Part shown: piece after piece, positions 1 to 9,131 of the stretch
Layout of the letters: each line of letters starts with the position of its first letter
Numbering within the stretch: the stretch's first letter is position 1
Assembly (NCBI RefSeq): GCF_009380165.1
Contig: NZ_WHUF01000005.1
Span: 124,001-188,000, forward strand
Reading direction: 5' to 3'
From: Rugamonas rivuli
GTDB lineage: Bacteria; Pseudomonadota; Gammaproteobacteria; Burkholderiales; Burkholderiaceae_D
Length of the DNA stretch: 64,000 nucleotides
The notes under the pieces: generated by a model
Told to the model about the DNA's origin: nothing
The model's database searches: none
The model's input: only the letters and a program-made list of their open reading frames with translations
Translations under genes and position numbers: made by a program

Positions 1-42
1 CCGGCCGCAAGGCGTGCCGGTTCGATTTCGGCCTGGGCACCA
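1..42 (+). tRNA. 3' end of a tRNA-Leu-like gene (partial, irregular)
   Basis: The first bases resemble the long variable arm, T arm and acceptor 3' strand of a bacterial tRNA-Leu: a GCCGCAAGGC variable hairpin, a T stem and loop around GGTTCGATT at 19-27, then CTGGGC-A-CCA ending at 42. The rest of the gene lies outside the window. When folded by hand the acceptor strand is one base short if the T stem has five pairs, and position 61 is T instead of the near-invariant C. It could be a real but divergent tRNA, a pseudogene, or an attachment-site copy of a tRNA end. Confidence 0.5.
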
Positions 43-50
43 CCATTGCA

Positions 51-78
51 AAAATGCACTCTTTTAGAGTGCTTTTTT
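51..78 (+). terminator. Rho-independent terminator after the tRNA-Leu-like end
   Basis: A six-pair stem, GCACTC (56-61) with GAGTGC (67-72), has a five-base loop and is followed by six T. A run of A precedes the stem, so it could also end transcription of the leftward operon that stops at 159. Confidence 0.75.
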
Positions 79-158
79 GTATCTAGAACAAACGCGACAA
101 CATTATCCAGCACACGCTGCCATCGTTATGATAACCACGGCACGCGACCTGGGTCCCC

Positions 159-2357
159 CTAGGCTTCTCTGGCAAGTAGCAGTAAACCAAGCAGAGGTGA
201 GGGGGCGTCCCTCAACTGTTCAATTGCCTTGTCGATCAGCTCCTCCTGATCACTCTGTTTCAGTCTCAAGTGCCCAGTGGCCAACGCCGCAGCGAACTCT
301 AACGCCGCAGCCCCGTACGCGTGAGTGTATCGGTCAAATATTTTCCCCAAGAATTCCTTCATTAACTTGCTCAAGTGAGGGCTCGCAGAATAGTCCAACT
401 CAGATGGAAGCGTTGCCCGCAGTAGGCAAGCCTGGAGGATATTGTCATTAAATCGCAGGAAGCATTCTGGTGAAATCACAACCGACTCATAGCCAGAAGG
501 CTTCAATTGATTCCCCGGCGTTTTACATTCGCGCGCAGCCTGTAAAGCACAGCTCATTGCCATAAAGACTGCTGCTGGTGGCACCTCGGCGAGCCGGTCT
601 TGGTAGACGCCATCAAAGAACAGAAATCCTTCAGACAGACTTAGCTCGGTACCATCGGGCTTTGCCAAGAAACCATTGCTCGCAGCCTGCAAAGCATCAG
701 CGGCAGACCGCAGAGATTGAGTTACGACCTCTGGCTTGACCGAATCCGCCTCAAGGGGATCCACTTCGGCTTTAGAGGCCAGCCCATGCAGAGCGCGCCA
801 CGCATTATCGGGATTATCAGGTCCTGTTGGCAGTACCAATCTGGCAGAAAAGCCATAACGCCGATGTGACGTGTTTCGCTCCAAGAACTGCTTCAGTCTC
901 TCCCATGCCTCTTCTGACTGCGGCAACCCAGTTCCGATGAGGAAATGGCGTGGCAAAAGCGGCGCCACGTACTCGCGCAAATCCCTGCTAATCTCACGAA
1001 GCTGCCCGCCATCTCCCGCGAGCGCGGTAACGACAAGAATACCTTTCGCCAGTGCCAGTGTTTCCTGACTAATGTCCGCGCTGGATAGGATCGGCACCGG
1101 ACCATGCCCTTTGGCGTCGGCAAGAATAGCTGAGGCACGGTTGGCTAGTGCCAGCGAGCTGGCATCGTTGGTATGCACGATAAAGTCTATCGACGCAGAA
1201 ACACTCCAGCGAATTTCAGCGTTCAACCAGTTATCAAAAGAGTCGTCCACCTGGATCGCAGGGGGAGTTAATGATACAACGCGGGTTCGGCTGGGCTGCT
1301 CGCCGGCATTGATGCCAGAAAATCCGGTTGCATCAAAGTATTTAAGCGCGGCCTTCAAATCTTTAGGGGCATGCGGCAAACCCAACGTCACAGCACGTGG
1401 AGGCTTAGCCTTGGAAGAGAAGTGTTCGCCAACTAATTCTATTTCCGTCTCCGCTCCGTTAACCGTTAGCTTCTTGAGCTGCTTGTCGACTTGGTCCAAA
1501 GCAACCAATACCGAGCCACTCCGGCCTTGGGAACTCATATCGACCAACGTCACCAACCTCCTTTCATCAAAGCCCTGACTCTCATGAAGTTGACGAGCCA
1601 TTCCTCCAGACGTAGAAGCGGAGATCACCACGAGGTAGGGCTCAGATGGAGGGACAATTTTCTTTACATCATCATAGGAATGGAAGCTAAGTATCCGGGC
1701 CGAACTCCCCAAGAACCTCAGTGCCTCGTGGACATAGTGATAGATGCTCATAGTATCGATGAACACCATACTTAAGTCGCTTCTGACATCGTTGCCAAGT
1801 CGAGCAACAATCAACCGCCCAATAAAGCAGAGTTGAGGCTCAGACTTCGCTAATTCCCTTGCCTGGATGAAGATTTTGTTAATGGTTCCAGACGGATGCT
1901 TGAACACGTGACCAGCAGGCGCGACTTGGATAACATCATTTCGCGCGACCAAGTCAGTTAAACCTTGGTTTAAGATATCAGTGATGTTTAGCGTGAACTG
2001 CGGTGCTCCGGGAGTGGTCACTTGAGTGTAGTGCTCAACTATCTGCTCCGCATCCCAAGCGTAAAAGTGAAACGCCTTGAGATACTGAACTTGATTACGA
2101 ACTCCGCGCGCCACAAAGGTCGCTTGGAGAGACGTTGAGCCCCAGTGTTGTTGCAGCGACACGATCACCTCTGGACTCGCAATGACAACCATGCAATCTG
2201 GCACTGTATCATTGCTTTTCAACGCAGTCTGGAGTTCAGAGAAAAACTCGACGCTGGATATTTCGCGACGGCCATCGAAGAACATGCACGCCACATCAAT
2301 GGCAAACTTAGTCTGTTGACAAATGCTCTTGGCGTTAAAGAAGAAAGACTTGTCCAT
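159..2357 (-). CDS. Large protein of unknown function in the MazG/GHKL operon
   Basis: This 732-residue protein is not recognised. Its N-terminal ~300 residues contain patterns that recall a degenerate phosphoribosyltransferase-like fold: HPSGTINKIFIQAR near 155, VFIDTMSIYHYV near 200 and VVISASTSGG near 245. That resemblance is weak and is only inference. The C-terminal half shows no motif I can name. No signal peptide or membrane segment is evident, so it is probably cytoplasmic. The ATG at 2357 shares its A with the TGA of the upstream GHKL gene, which implies translational coupling and stoichiometric expression. It is the last gene of a three-gene operon with a MazG-like hydrolase and a GHKL ATPase, and ends 81 bases before the terminator at 51-78. 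It may be the effector or sensor of that set. Confidence 0.8.
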   Translation of the reverse strand: MDKSFFFNAKSICQQTKFAIDVACMFFDGRREISSVEFFSELQTALKSNDTVPDCMVVIASPEVIVSLQQHWGSTSLQATFVARGVRNQVQYLKAFHFYAWDAEQIVEHYTQVTTPGAPQFTLNITDILNQGLTDLVARNDVIQVAPAGHVFKHPSGTINKIFIQARELAKSEPQLCFIGRLIVARLGNDVRSDLSMVFIDTMSIYHYVHEALRFLGSSARILSFHSYDDVKKIVPPSEPYLVVISASTSGGMARQLHESQGFDERRLVTLVDMSSQGRSGSVLVALDQVDKQLKKLTVNGAETEIELVGEHFSSKAKPPRAVTLGLPHAPKDLKAALKYFDATGFSGINAGEQPSRTRVVSLTPPAIQVDDSFDNWLNAEIRWSVSASIDFIVHTNDASSLALANRASAILADAKGHGPVPILSSADISQETLALAKGILVVTALAGDGGQLREISRDLREYVAPLLPRHFLIGTGLPQSEEAWERLKQFLERNTSHRRYGFSARLVLPTGPDNPDNAWRALHGLASKAEVDPLEADSVKPEVVTQSLRSAADALQAASNGFLAKPDGTELSLSEGFLFFDGVYQDRLAEVPPAAVFMAMSCALQAARECKTPGNQLKPSGYESVVISPECFLRFNDNILQACLLRATLPSELDYSASPHLSKLMKEFLGKIFDRYTHAYGAAALEFAAALATGHLRLKQSDQEELIDKAIEQLRDAPSPLLGLLLLAREA

Positions 2358-3514
2358 CAATTGACTCGCAAAGGAATGATGATCGTAATCACTGCACCAG
2401 CGACCTCAACAAGTTCATCGCTATTCCAGTCGTCGAATTCAAAAAGGTGGTTTGACTCGCCCATACCGAAACAATTGAAGATTGCTTGGCGACCAGAACG
2501 AATTCTGATCAACCCCCCGATCTCCTTAAGCGCCGCCAGTACGCCAGGAATGCCTTGCCCAGCTCCAGTCTGCTGCTTGGTTGTAAAATTCTTCTGGAGA
2601 CACCGAATTAGAACATTTCGTTCTTCGTCCCTAGACAATTCGCGAGTCCGCTTCCCCGTTGCTCGGCTCGCAAAGCCCGGCCCAGAATCAAAGAAGCTTA
2701 GCTGTAGACACCTCATCGAGCTCATACCTGGTTCACTAAACGCTTCCCGCGAAACCAACGATTCACGCGACCAAAAATTCCTTAGCTTGTGGTGACCGTC
2801 GAAATCAGACTTGAAGAGTCGCTCTTCCATAACTACCCAACTTGCGATGAATCCTTCGACGTGAGCGATGTAATCGATATGGCGATAATCGCTCGTCGCA
2901 TGCTCTTGAGTGTTACTGAACAGCTCACTCGTAAAAATTCCAACTGCCTTTAAGAACGACTCAGGCACCAGTTCTTGATCCTGCTGATTCACGCGGAAAA
3001 ATAGCTTCTTGAATAATGCCAGCATCGCTCCTGCATCCTTGGATGCTTCTGGAGATCGAGCCGTGAATAGCGGCGCTAAATACTGCAAGCGCATGCCGCT
3101 GACACAGGTCATATCGATACATCGACCTTTGATGATACTTCCGAAATCTTCATCATCCGTCGATTGCATCTTTTCTCTGGCCTGCCGCAACGCGTCACGA
3201 CGGTCAATGAATTGGTCACCGACTTGCACACCTGCCGCCATACGAAGCGCGGCGATGCCTGGCGCATAATCACAGAGCTTCTCCACCACAGTATCGATGT
3301 TATTCGAGGCATGAAAATGGATAGTCTTGTCCTTCGCTGCTCGCGCCCATGTCACAAACAGCTGAAGACGCGCAGCATCGTACAAAGCACCGTTACGTTT
3401 GTTAACCGCATCCCCTTTAACCTGAAGCGCAGCGCCAGGGCTTTCGTGAATTGAGCGAAGTCCTGCCTCGACCTCAGCGAGTGTCTTTAAATCTGAGAGA
3501 ACAATAGGGTCCAT
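2357..3514 (-). CDS. GHKL-type ATPase domain protein
   Basis: This 385-residue protein carries a C-terminal GHKL (histidine kinase/Hsp90/MutL-type) ATP-binding fold. An N-box-like helix has E197, N201 and H205 in SELFSNTQEHA; a G1 box reads DSGPG at 276-280; a glycine-rich G2 lid reads TTKQQTGAGQGIPGV at 311-325. There is no phospho-acceptor His domain, so a sensor kinase is unlikely and a stand-alone GHKL ATPase is better supported. The N-terminal ~190 residues are unassigned. The ATG at 3514 follows the MazG-like stop by 15 bases and has no good ribosome site. The gene overlaps the next by one base. GHKL proteins paired with a large partner are common in antiphage systems, which makes a defence role plausible but unproven. 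Confidence 0.8.
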   Translation of the reverse strand: MDPIVLSDLKTLAEVEAGLRSIHESPGAALQVKGDAVNKRNGALYDAARLQLFVTWARAAKDKTIHFHASNNIDTVVEKLCDYAPGIAALRMAAGVQVGDQFIDRRDALRQAREKMQSTDDEDFGSIIKGRCIDMTCVSGMRLQYLAPLFTARSPEASKDAGAMLALFKKLFFRVNQQDQELVPESFLKAVGIFTSELFSNTQEHATSDYRHIDYIAHVEGFIASWVVMEERLFKSDFDGHHKLRNFWSRESLVSREAFSEPGMSSMRCLQLSFFDSGPGFASRATGKRTRELSRDEERNVLIRCLQKNFTTKQQTGAGQGIPGVLAALKEIGGLIRIRSGRQAIFNCFGMGESNHLFEFDDWNSDELVEVAGAVITIIIPLRVN

Positions 3515-3529
3515 AACTATGAAAAAAAA

Positions 3530-3961
3530 CTAGGTGTTAGCTGACGCTGAATCGAGAAGCTCGCGAATCTTTGGTTCGGGACGCCAATAGTTAGGACCTT
3601 TAAGGAACTTACCATTTGAGTCGTAAATGGGCTTTCCGTCGGCCCCAAGTTTGCTCTCATTGCTGTCCATGATAAGGTCTAAAACCTGCTCAAGAGGAAT
3701 CCCGTACTTCAATGCCTCCGACCGGCAGTACACGATTACATCACCTAGAAGGTCCGCGATCGCCACAGCAACGTCCTCCTTACTAGCGCCGTCGTCAGCG
3801 AGTTTTACGATGTCGTCGATTTCGTTCACCTCATCGGCCAGCGTCGCCTTGAACTTTTTGAGCCGGTCTTGGACGTTTTCTGGAATCGTAGGCGTCGAAT
3901 GCGCCGGTAGACCGTACATCGAATTCATGAGGGCTATTCGTTCCGCAAAAGTTCTCTTCAT
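3530..3961 (-). CDS. MazG-like nucleoside triphosphate pyrophosphohydrolase
   Basis: This 143-residue protein has the all-alpha NTP-pyrophosphohydrolase signature: an EVNE acidic pair at 44-47 and a DLLGD pair at 70-74 for metal binding. It ends in the SNxSKLGxDGKP...KGPNYWRP tail typical of stand-alone MazG-like proteins. The family hydrolyses (d)NTPs or related nucleotides to monophosphates plus pyrophosphate. I prefer the ATG at 3961, preceded by GGAG at a six-base distance; the ATG at 3973 lies upstream of that site and has none. It heads the operon with the GHKL and large genes. In this context it may produce, remove or deplete a nucleotide signal for the two downstream proteins; that is inference. 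Confidence 0.85.
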   Translation of the reverse strand: MKRTFAERIALMNSMYGLPAHSTPTIPENVQDRLKKFKATLADEVNEIDDIVKLADDGASKEDVAVAIADLLGDVIVYCRSEALKYGIPLEQVLDLIMDSNESKLGADGKPIYDSNGKFLKGPNYWRPEPKIRELLDSASANT

Positions 3962-4387
3962 CGTGCTCTCCATATGTGAACGAGCAATTGTCCGCTAGCC
4001 AATCACTCCAATACCTTAATCACTTGAGTATATCTCAACTTAATTCGATACCACGCGTGAATCGCCACGAGTCTTGTAGACGCCCTTGAGCCATAATTCT
4101 AGGCAAAAGTGATCGAAATATCTGAATTTGCGACGAACTTGGACTAGCAGGGCCATGAGTTAGATTACGCTTACGGGGTCTTTTCCGGCCATACCACTGA
4201 GGCGGAAAGCTGGGTAGCAAGTGACAGAGCTCATAGAACGGCGCGGCAATACTGCCAGACTACTGAAAGACCAAAGAGATGAGCCCCTCCCCAACGAAAG
4301 ATACAGCTCGAAAAATATACGGATAAGCTAACCTTACGTTTGAAAATTCTCACTGTTTTTTAGCAGCTAAATGATCGGAGAAGCCCC
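3962..4387. other. Divergent intergenic region between the MazG/GHKL operon and trbA
   Basis: About 420 bases hold no convincing gene. A palindrome, TTGAGTATATCTCAA at 4024-4038, lies 63 bases upstream of the leftward operon start and could be an operator or part of its promoter. A KorB operator lies near the right end, upstream of trbA. A short open frame at 4035-4220 has no ribosome site and no recognisable product. Confidence 0.5.
4359..4371. promoter_or_regulatory. KorB operator upstream of trbA
   Basis: TTTAGCAGCTAAA is an exact match to the 13-bp IncP KorB operator form TTTAGC-N-GCTAAA. It lies 16 bases upstream of the trbA start, where KorB would control trbA and so the transfer genes. 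In RK2 KorB represses the trb promoters. The korB homologue of this element is at 35191-36204. Confidence 0.85.
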
Positions 4388-4759
4388 TTGTACAGTCTCA
4401 TCTTCTTTACCAACGTGCTACGGCTGCTCGATGAGCGGGGGATTACAAAGTACGAACTAGCTGATCAGGCAGGCATTTCCATATCGTTCTTGTCGGATCT
4501 AACCAATGGCAAAGCCAATCCGTCCCTAAAAATCATGGAGTCCATCGCGCAGGCACTAAATGAACCCTTGCCAGCTTTGCTTGAAACAACGGACCTTGAC
4601 CGGCAATCGATTTCAATGCTGTCGGCGAATCCACCTTCAACGTCCCTACCAGCGGGCTACATCAGAGCTTCTGCCATCCTTACTGAGTACCAAGCATTCA
4701 CTGTACAGCAGTGGGACCAAGCCAATCGGCAACTGATTTCCCAAGCACAAAAAAAGTAA
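4388..4759 (+). CDS. trbA: TrbA-like helix-turn-helix regulator
   Basis: This 123-residue protein has an N-terminal XRE-type helix-turn-helix (about residues 9-62; YELADQAGISISFLSDLTNG is the recognition region). A C-terminal tail starting PAGYIRASAIL resembles IncP TrbA. TrbA represses transfer genes in IncP plasmids. I use the TTG at 4388 because GGAG lies eight bases upstream; a GTG at 4412 is the alternative. It is placed exactly as in RK2, first in the trb cluster and just before trbB, with a KorB operator in its leader. Confidence 0.8.
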   Translation: MYSLIFFTNVLRLLDERGITKYELADQAGISISFLSDLTNGKANPSLKIMESIAQALNEPLPALLETTDLDRQSISMLSANPPSTSLPAGYIRASAILTEYQAFTVQQWDQANRQLISQAQKK

Positions 4760-4778
4760 GCACTTATTGCTCAGCGCC

Positions 4779-4803
4779 ATGCCCAATGCTCCAAAATGGG
4801 CAT
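4779..4803. repeat. Inverted repeat in the trbA-trbB gap
   Basis: ATGCCCA (4779-4785) and TGGGCAT (4797-4803) form a seven-base perfect inverted repeat with an 11-base loop. The 134-base gap 4760-4893 otherwise holds only the trbB ribosome site. It could be a regulator site or an attenuator-like hairpin; no T run follows, so it is not a classic terminator. Confidence 0.4.
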
Positions 4804-4893
4804 AACGTTTGTGCCGGGTCAAACCGCTGAGATTTTCACGATATAGCCTTTGATTGAGTGACATCACGTTCACGCACCAAAGGTATATCGATC

Positions 4894-5853
4894 ATGGCTG
4901 ATGCAGAAGATTTCTCGACGCTAAAGGATCGGGCTAAGAAGAAGCTCGAACGCGACATGGGGCCGCTGCTCCTGGCTGCGCTGTACGATCCGAAGACAGT
5001 CGAAGTCATGCTCAATGCAGACGGGCGCCTTTGGCAGGAGCGGTTGGGCGAATCCATGAAGTGCATCGGCACGCTGCGTACAGCGCAAGCCGAGGCCATC
5101 ATCAAAACAGTGGCCGGCTACCACGGAAAAGAAGTCACGCACGGGAAGCCGACGCTGGAAGGTGAGCTGCCGCTGGACGGCTCGCGTTTCGCGGGTCAGC
5201 TTCCACCGATAGTCACCGCGCCGACGTTTGCGATCCGCAGGAAAGCCATCGCCATTTTCACGCTGGAGCAGTATGTGGCAAATGGCATCCTGTCGCTCGC
5301 GCACTGCACCGCCATTAGGCGCGCTGTGGCCGACCACCGAAATATTCTTGTCGTCGGCGGTACCGGATCGGGCAAGACCACCCTGGTCAACGCCATCATC
5401 AACGAAATGGTTTACTTCGATCCTTCGGAACGGATATTCATCATCGAAGATACCGGCGAAATTCAATGCGCAGCCGAGAATTTCATGCAGTACCACACCA
5501 CATCTGATGTCACGATGACCGCCCTGCTCCGCACCACGCTCCGCATGCGGCCCGACCGCATCCTGGTCGGAGAGGTACGAGGCCCGGAGGCGCTTGATTT
5601 GCTCGATGCCTGGAACACCGGACATGAGGGTGGCGCCGCCACCCTGCACGCAAACAATCCGGCCGCAGGTTTGATCCGTCTGAAGTCGCTCATTACACGC
5701 AACGAATCCGCTCCCACCGACATCGAGTCGCTCATTGGGGAAGTCGTTCACCTGGTCGTCCACATAGCACGGACGCCCGAAGGTCGGAGTGTCCAGGAAG
5801 TACTTGCTGTAACCGGCTACACGGACGGCCACTACATCACCAACAATCTTTGA
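4894..5853 (+). CDS. trbB: TrbB, VirB11-family secretion ATPase
   Basis: This 319-residue protein, close to the length of RP4 TrbB, is the hexameric traffic ATPase of the conjugative type IV secretion system and acts at the cytoplasmic face of the inner membrane. Walker A is GGTGSGKTT near residues 155-163. An acidic box, [10 protein letters not shown], follows, then the Asp/Walker B region [15 protein letters not shown] and a conserved histidine box, ATLHANNP. The ATG at 4894 (AAAGGT about ten bases upstream) is preferred over the further upstream frame start because it gives the family-typical N-terminus. It opens the trb structural operon. Confidence 0.95.
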   Translation: MADAEDFSTLKDRAKKKLERDMGPLLLAALYDPKTVEVMLNADGRLWQERLGESMKCIGTLRTAQAEAIIKTVAGYHGKEVTHGKPTLEGELPLDGSRFAGQLPPIVTAPTFAIRRKAIAIFTLEQYVANGILSLAHCTAIRRAVADHRNILVVGGTGSGKTTLVNAIINEMVYFDPSERIFIIEDTGEIQCAAENFMQYHTTSDVTMTALLRTTLRMRPDRILVGEVRGPEALDLLDAWNTGHEGGAATLHANNPAAGLIRLKSLITRNESAPTDIESLIGEVVHLVVHIARTPEGRSVQEVLAVTGYTDGHYITNNL

Positions 5854-5866
5854 GGAGACATTGATC

Positions 5867-6283
5867 ATGAATCAGCCGTTTCATCGCCATTCCGCCCAAC
5901 GCCGGCAGGATGCGCTGTCCCTAACCTTTTTGCTGTTCGCTCTCTTGCTGGTATTGATGATCCCGCTGAACGCATCGGCCAGCGTCGGCACCGGCGGTTC
6001 CCTCCCCTACGAAAGCTGGCTGGAAAACCTTCGGAACTCAGTCACCGGGCCAGTTGCCTTCACCTTGTCCATCGTCGGCATCGTCATCGCCGGCGGGGTC
6101 CTGATCTTCGGCGGCGATCTGAACGGCTTCTTCCGAACGTTGATCTTCCTGGTACTTGTCATGGCGCTGATCGTCGGCGCACAGAACGTGATGAGCACAT
6201 TCTTCGCCCGTGGCGCGGTAGTAGCGATGCTGGATCATCACTTGCCGGATGGCGTGAGCACTGCAGGGATCCGGGATGCCTGA
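5867..6283 (+). CDS. trbC: TrbC, VirB2-family conjugative pilin
   Basis: This 138-residue precursor has a long N-terminal signal region (hydrophobic at about 20-40, with an ASAS cleavage region). Two hydrophobic segments, about 62-85 and 92-108, are separated by a short GGDLNGF loop, the layout of VirB2/TrbC pilins. In IncP systems TrbC is processed and cyclised by TraF, and a TraF homologue is encoded at 21601-22161. GAGGAG lies ten bases before the ATG at 5867. It follows trbB by 13 bases and precedes trbD by two. Confidence 0.9.
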   Translation: MNQPFHRHSAQRRQDALSLTFLLFALLLVLMIPLNASASVGTGGSLPYESWLENLRNSVTGPVAFTLSIVGIVIAGGVLIFGGDLNGFFRTLIFLVLVMALIVGAQNVMSTFFARGAVVAMLDHHLPDGVSTAGIRDA

Positions 6284-6285
6284 TC

Positions 6286-6597
6286 ATGGCGCTGCGTACG
6301 ATACCGATCCGGCGGGCCGGCAACCGCAACAACCTGTTCATGGGTGGCGACCGTGAACTGGTGATGTTTGCCGGCTTACTGGCCTTCGCGCTGATCTTCG
6401 CTGCGCAAGAGCTGCGCGCCACCGTGTTCGGTCTCACGCTGTGGTTCAGCACATTGTATGGGTGCCGTCTGATGGCGAAGCACGATCCGAAAATGCGTCA
6501 GGTGTACTTGCGGCACAGGAGATACGTACGGTTCTATCCACCGCGCAGCACGCCCTTCCGCTCGAACTCCGGTAGCCAGGGGAGGCAATACAAATGA
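6286..6597 (+). CDS. trbD: TrbD, VirB3-family protein
   Basis: This 103-residue inner-membrane component of the mating-pair apparatus has the VirB3/TrbD layout: a short basic N-terminus (IPIRRAGNRNNLFMGGDREL), two close hydrophobic segments (about 26-43 and 45-60) and a basic C-terminal tail. It starts two bases after the trbC stop and overlaps the trbE start by four bases (ATGA), so the three are translated together. Confidence 0.9.
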   Translation: MALRTIPIRRAGNRNNLFMGGDRELVMFAGLLAFALIFAAQELRATVFGLTLWFSTLYGCRLMAKHDPKMRQVYLRHRRYVRFYPPRSTPFRSNSGSQGRQYK

Positions 6598-9131
6598 TCG
6601 AACAGCTCACGATCGGCATATCCGCCCTTGGCAGCGCGATGCTGGCGATTTTGTATGGCCGCATCCGATCTATCAACGCCGAAGCTCTGCTCACAAAACA
6701 CCGCAAGACCGGGCCCTCATTGGCCGATCTGCTGATCTACTCTGCGGAAGTAGCGGATGGAGTCATTGTAGGAAAAAATGGTTCGTTCATGGCCGCCTGG
6801 GCATATAAGGGCGACGATAACGCAAGCAGCACCGATGAATACCGCGAACGGACATCCCTTCGAATCAACCAAGCCACATCCCATCTCGGAAGCGGCTGGA
6901 TGATACACGTGGACGCTGTGCGTCGCAGTGCGCCGGGGTACGCAAATGCAGGACTCTCGCAATTTCCTGACCCGGTATCCGCCGCGATCGACGAAGAACG
7001 CCGACGTCTCTTTGAAAAACTTGGCGCGATGTACGAGGGCTACTTCGTACTGACGCTCACCTATCTCCCGCCGCTCCTTGCACAAAGCCGCTTCGTCGAG
7101 ATGATGTTTGATGACGAAGCCAGCGCGCCTGACCACAAGGCGCGCACGCACGCGCTGATCGACTACTTCCAGCGCGAATGCGCCAACGTCCAGTCTCGCC
7201 TGTCATCTGCACTGAAGCTCGACCGGCTCATGGGAACCACGATAACAAACGAGGACGGGACGACCGTCACTCACGACGACTTCCTGAGATGGCTGCAGTT
7301 CTGCATTACAGGATTAAACCATCCAGTGCAGTTGCCGACCAATCCGGTGTACCTTGATGCAGTCCTCGGAGGACAGGAACTGCGCGCAGGCGTCGTGCCT
7401 AAGATCGGGCGAAAATTTATTCAGGTCGTTGCCATCGAAGGCTTCCCCTTGAACTCGGCCCCAGGCATGCTCACGGCACTTGGGGAGCTGCCATGTGAAT
7501 ACCGCTGGTCTTCCCGCTTCATTTTCCTGGACACGCATGAAGCCTTGGCCCATCTGAATACGTTCCGAAAAAAATGGCGCCAAAAGATCCGGGGCTTCTT
7601 CGATCAGGTCTTTAACACCCATACAGGTCATATCGACAAGGACGCCGTGGATATGGTCGCCGACGCGGAGTCCGCTATTGCGGAAGTCAATAGTGGACTC
7701 GTAGCGGCCGGATACTACACCAGCGTAGTGGTCCTGATGGACGAAGACAGGGAACGACTGGAAGCAGCCTCTCGTCAGGTGGAGAAGGCGATCAACCGGC
7801 TCGGGTTCGCCGCGCGGGTCGAAACCATCAACACCATGGATGCCTACCTCGGTAGCCTGCCGGGCCACAGCGTCGAGAATGTACGCCGGCCACTGCTCAA
7901 TACATTGAATCTTGCGGACCTGCTGCCTACCAGCTCAATCTGGACAGGTCAGACAAAAGCCCCTTGCCCTCTGTACCCGCCAAACGCGCCAGCACTTATG
8001 CAATGCGTCACACAAGGGGCCACGCCGTTCTGGTTCAATCTTCATGTGCGTGACCTTGCTCATACATTGATGTTCGGCCCAACACGTAGCGGGAAGTCTG
8101 CACATCTCGCCCTGATAGCGGCGCAGCTGCGTCGATACTTGGGGATGACGATCTACATTTTCGAAAAGGGAATGTCGAGCTACCCAATCGCCAAGGCTGT
8201 CCGGGCAAGGCACTTCAACGTCGCCGGCGACGACGACAAGCTCTCATTCTGCCCACTCCAGTTCCTGGCTTCAAAGAGTGATCGGGCATGGGCGATGGAA
8301 TGGATCGATACGATACTGGCGCTGAACAACGTCGAAACGACACCTGCCCAGCGCAATGAAATCGGCGAGGCGGTGATGAACATGCACGCCAGCGGTGCCA
8401 GGACGCTATCCGAATTCTCGGTGACGATACAGGACAGGACTATCCGCGAAGCCATTCGGCAGTATACGGTCGACGGGTGTATGGGCTATCTGCTGGATGC
8501 CGAAGAAGACGGTTTAGCACTCAGCGATTTCACCGTGTTCGAAATTGAAGAGCTAATGAACCTCGGCGACAAGTACGCCCTGCCGGTGCTTCTCTATCTG
8601 TTCCGCAGGATCGAACGCAGCCTGAAAGGCCAGCCTGCAGCAATCATACTGGACGAGGCCTGGCTGATGCTCGGTCATAAAGTCTTCAGGGAGAAGATTC
8701 GCGTCTGGCTGAAGACACTCGGGAAAGCAAACTGCATGGTCATTATGGCGACCCAGAATGTCTCAGATGCCGCAAACTCCGGCATTCTGGATGTCATCGT
8801 TGAATCGACCGCAACCAAGATCTTCCTGCCGAATATTTACGCCCGAGACGAAGACACTGCCGCGTTGTACAGGCGCATGGGCTTGAACAATCGCCAGATC
8901 GACATCCTCGCATCGGCAATCCCTAAGAGACAGTATTACTTCGTGTCCGAACAAGGGCGCCGTCTTTATGAACTGGCGCTTGGACCGCTGGCGCTCGCGT
9001 TCATGGGCGCCACCGACAAGGAATCGATAGCAGCCATTAAAACGCTTGAGGCAAAACACGGCGACCTTTGGATACACGAATGGCTGTCGTCCAGAGGACT
9101 CAGCCTCCAAGACTATGGGGTGAACCTATGA
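6594..9131 (+). CDS. trbE: TrbE, VirB4-family ATPase
   Basis: This 845-residue protein is the large AAA+ ATPase that energises pilus assembly and substrate passage at the inner membrane. Walker A is FGPTRSGKS near residues 492-500. Walker B is AIILDEAWLMLG near 682-693, followed by the ATQNVSDA sensor region. An N-terminal hydrophobic stretch (about 2-20) may anchor it. Its length fits RP4 TrbE. It overlaps trbD and trbF by four bases each. Confidence 0.95.
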   Translation: MIEQLTIGISALGSAMLAILYGRIRSINAEALLTKHRKTGPSLADLLIYSAEVADGVIVGKNGSFMAAWAYKGDDNASSTDEYRERTSLRINQATSHLGSGWMIHVDAVRRSAPGYANAGLSQFPDPVSAAIDEERRRLFEKLGAMYEGYFVLTLTYLPPLLAQSRFVEMMFDDEASAPDHKARTHALIDYFQRECANVQSRLSSALKLDRLMGTTITNEDGTTVTHDDFLRWLQFCITGLNHPVQLPTNPVYLDAVLGGQELRAGVVPKIGRKFIQVVAIEGFPLNSAPGMLTALGELPCEYRWSSRFIFLDTHEALAHLNTFRKKWRQKIRGFFDQVFNTHTGHIDKDAVDMVADAESAIAEVNSGLVAAGYYTSVVVLMDEDRERLEAASRQVEKAINRLGFAARVETINTMDAYLGSLPGHSVENVRRPLLNTLNLADLLPTSSIWTGQTKAPCPLYPPNAPALMQCVTQGATPFWFNLHVRDLAHTLMFGPTRSGKSAHLALIAAQLRRYLGMTIYIFEKGMSSYPIAKAVRARHFNVAGDDDKLSFCPLQFLASKSDRAWAMEWIDTILALNNVETTPAQRNEIGEAVMNMHASGARTLSEFSVTIQDRTIREAIRQYTVDGCMGYLLDAEEDGLALSDFTVFEIEELMNLGDKYALPVLLYLFRRIERSLKGQPAAIILDEAWLMLGHKVFREKIRVWLKTLGKANCMVIMATQNVSDAANSGILDVIVESTATKIFLPNIYARDEDTAALYRRMGLNNRQIDILASAIPKRQYYFVSEQGRRLYELALGPLALAFMGATDKESIAAIKTLEAKHGDLWIHEWLSSRGLSLQDYGVNL

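Noticed and set aside
77-451. Rightward 124-codon frame
   Set aside because: It lies antisense to the end of the large operon gene, has no ribosome site and a random composition.
4035-4220. Leftward 61-codon frame in the trbA upstream gap
   Set aside because: No ribosome site, no recognisable product, and it covers the likely promoter-operator of the leftward operon.
4779-4803. Terminator between trbA and trbB
   Set aside because: The hairpin has no following T run, and trbB is expected to be transcribed through or from this region.
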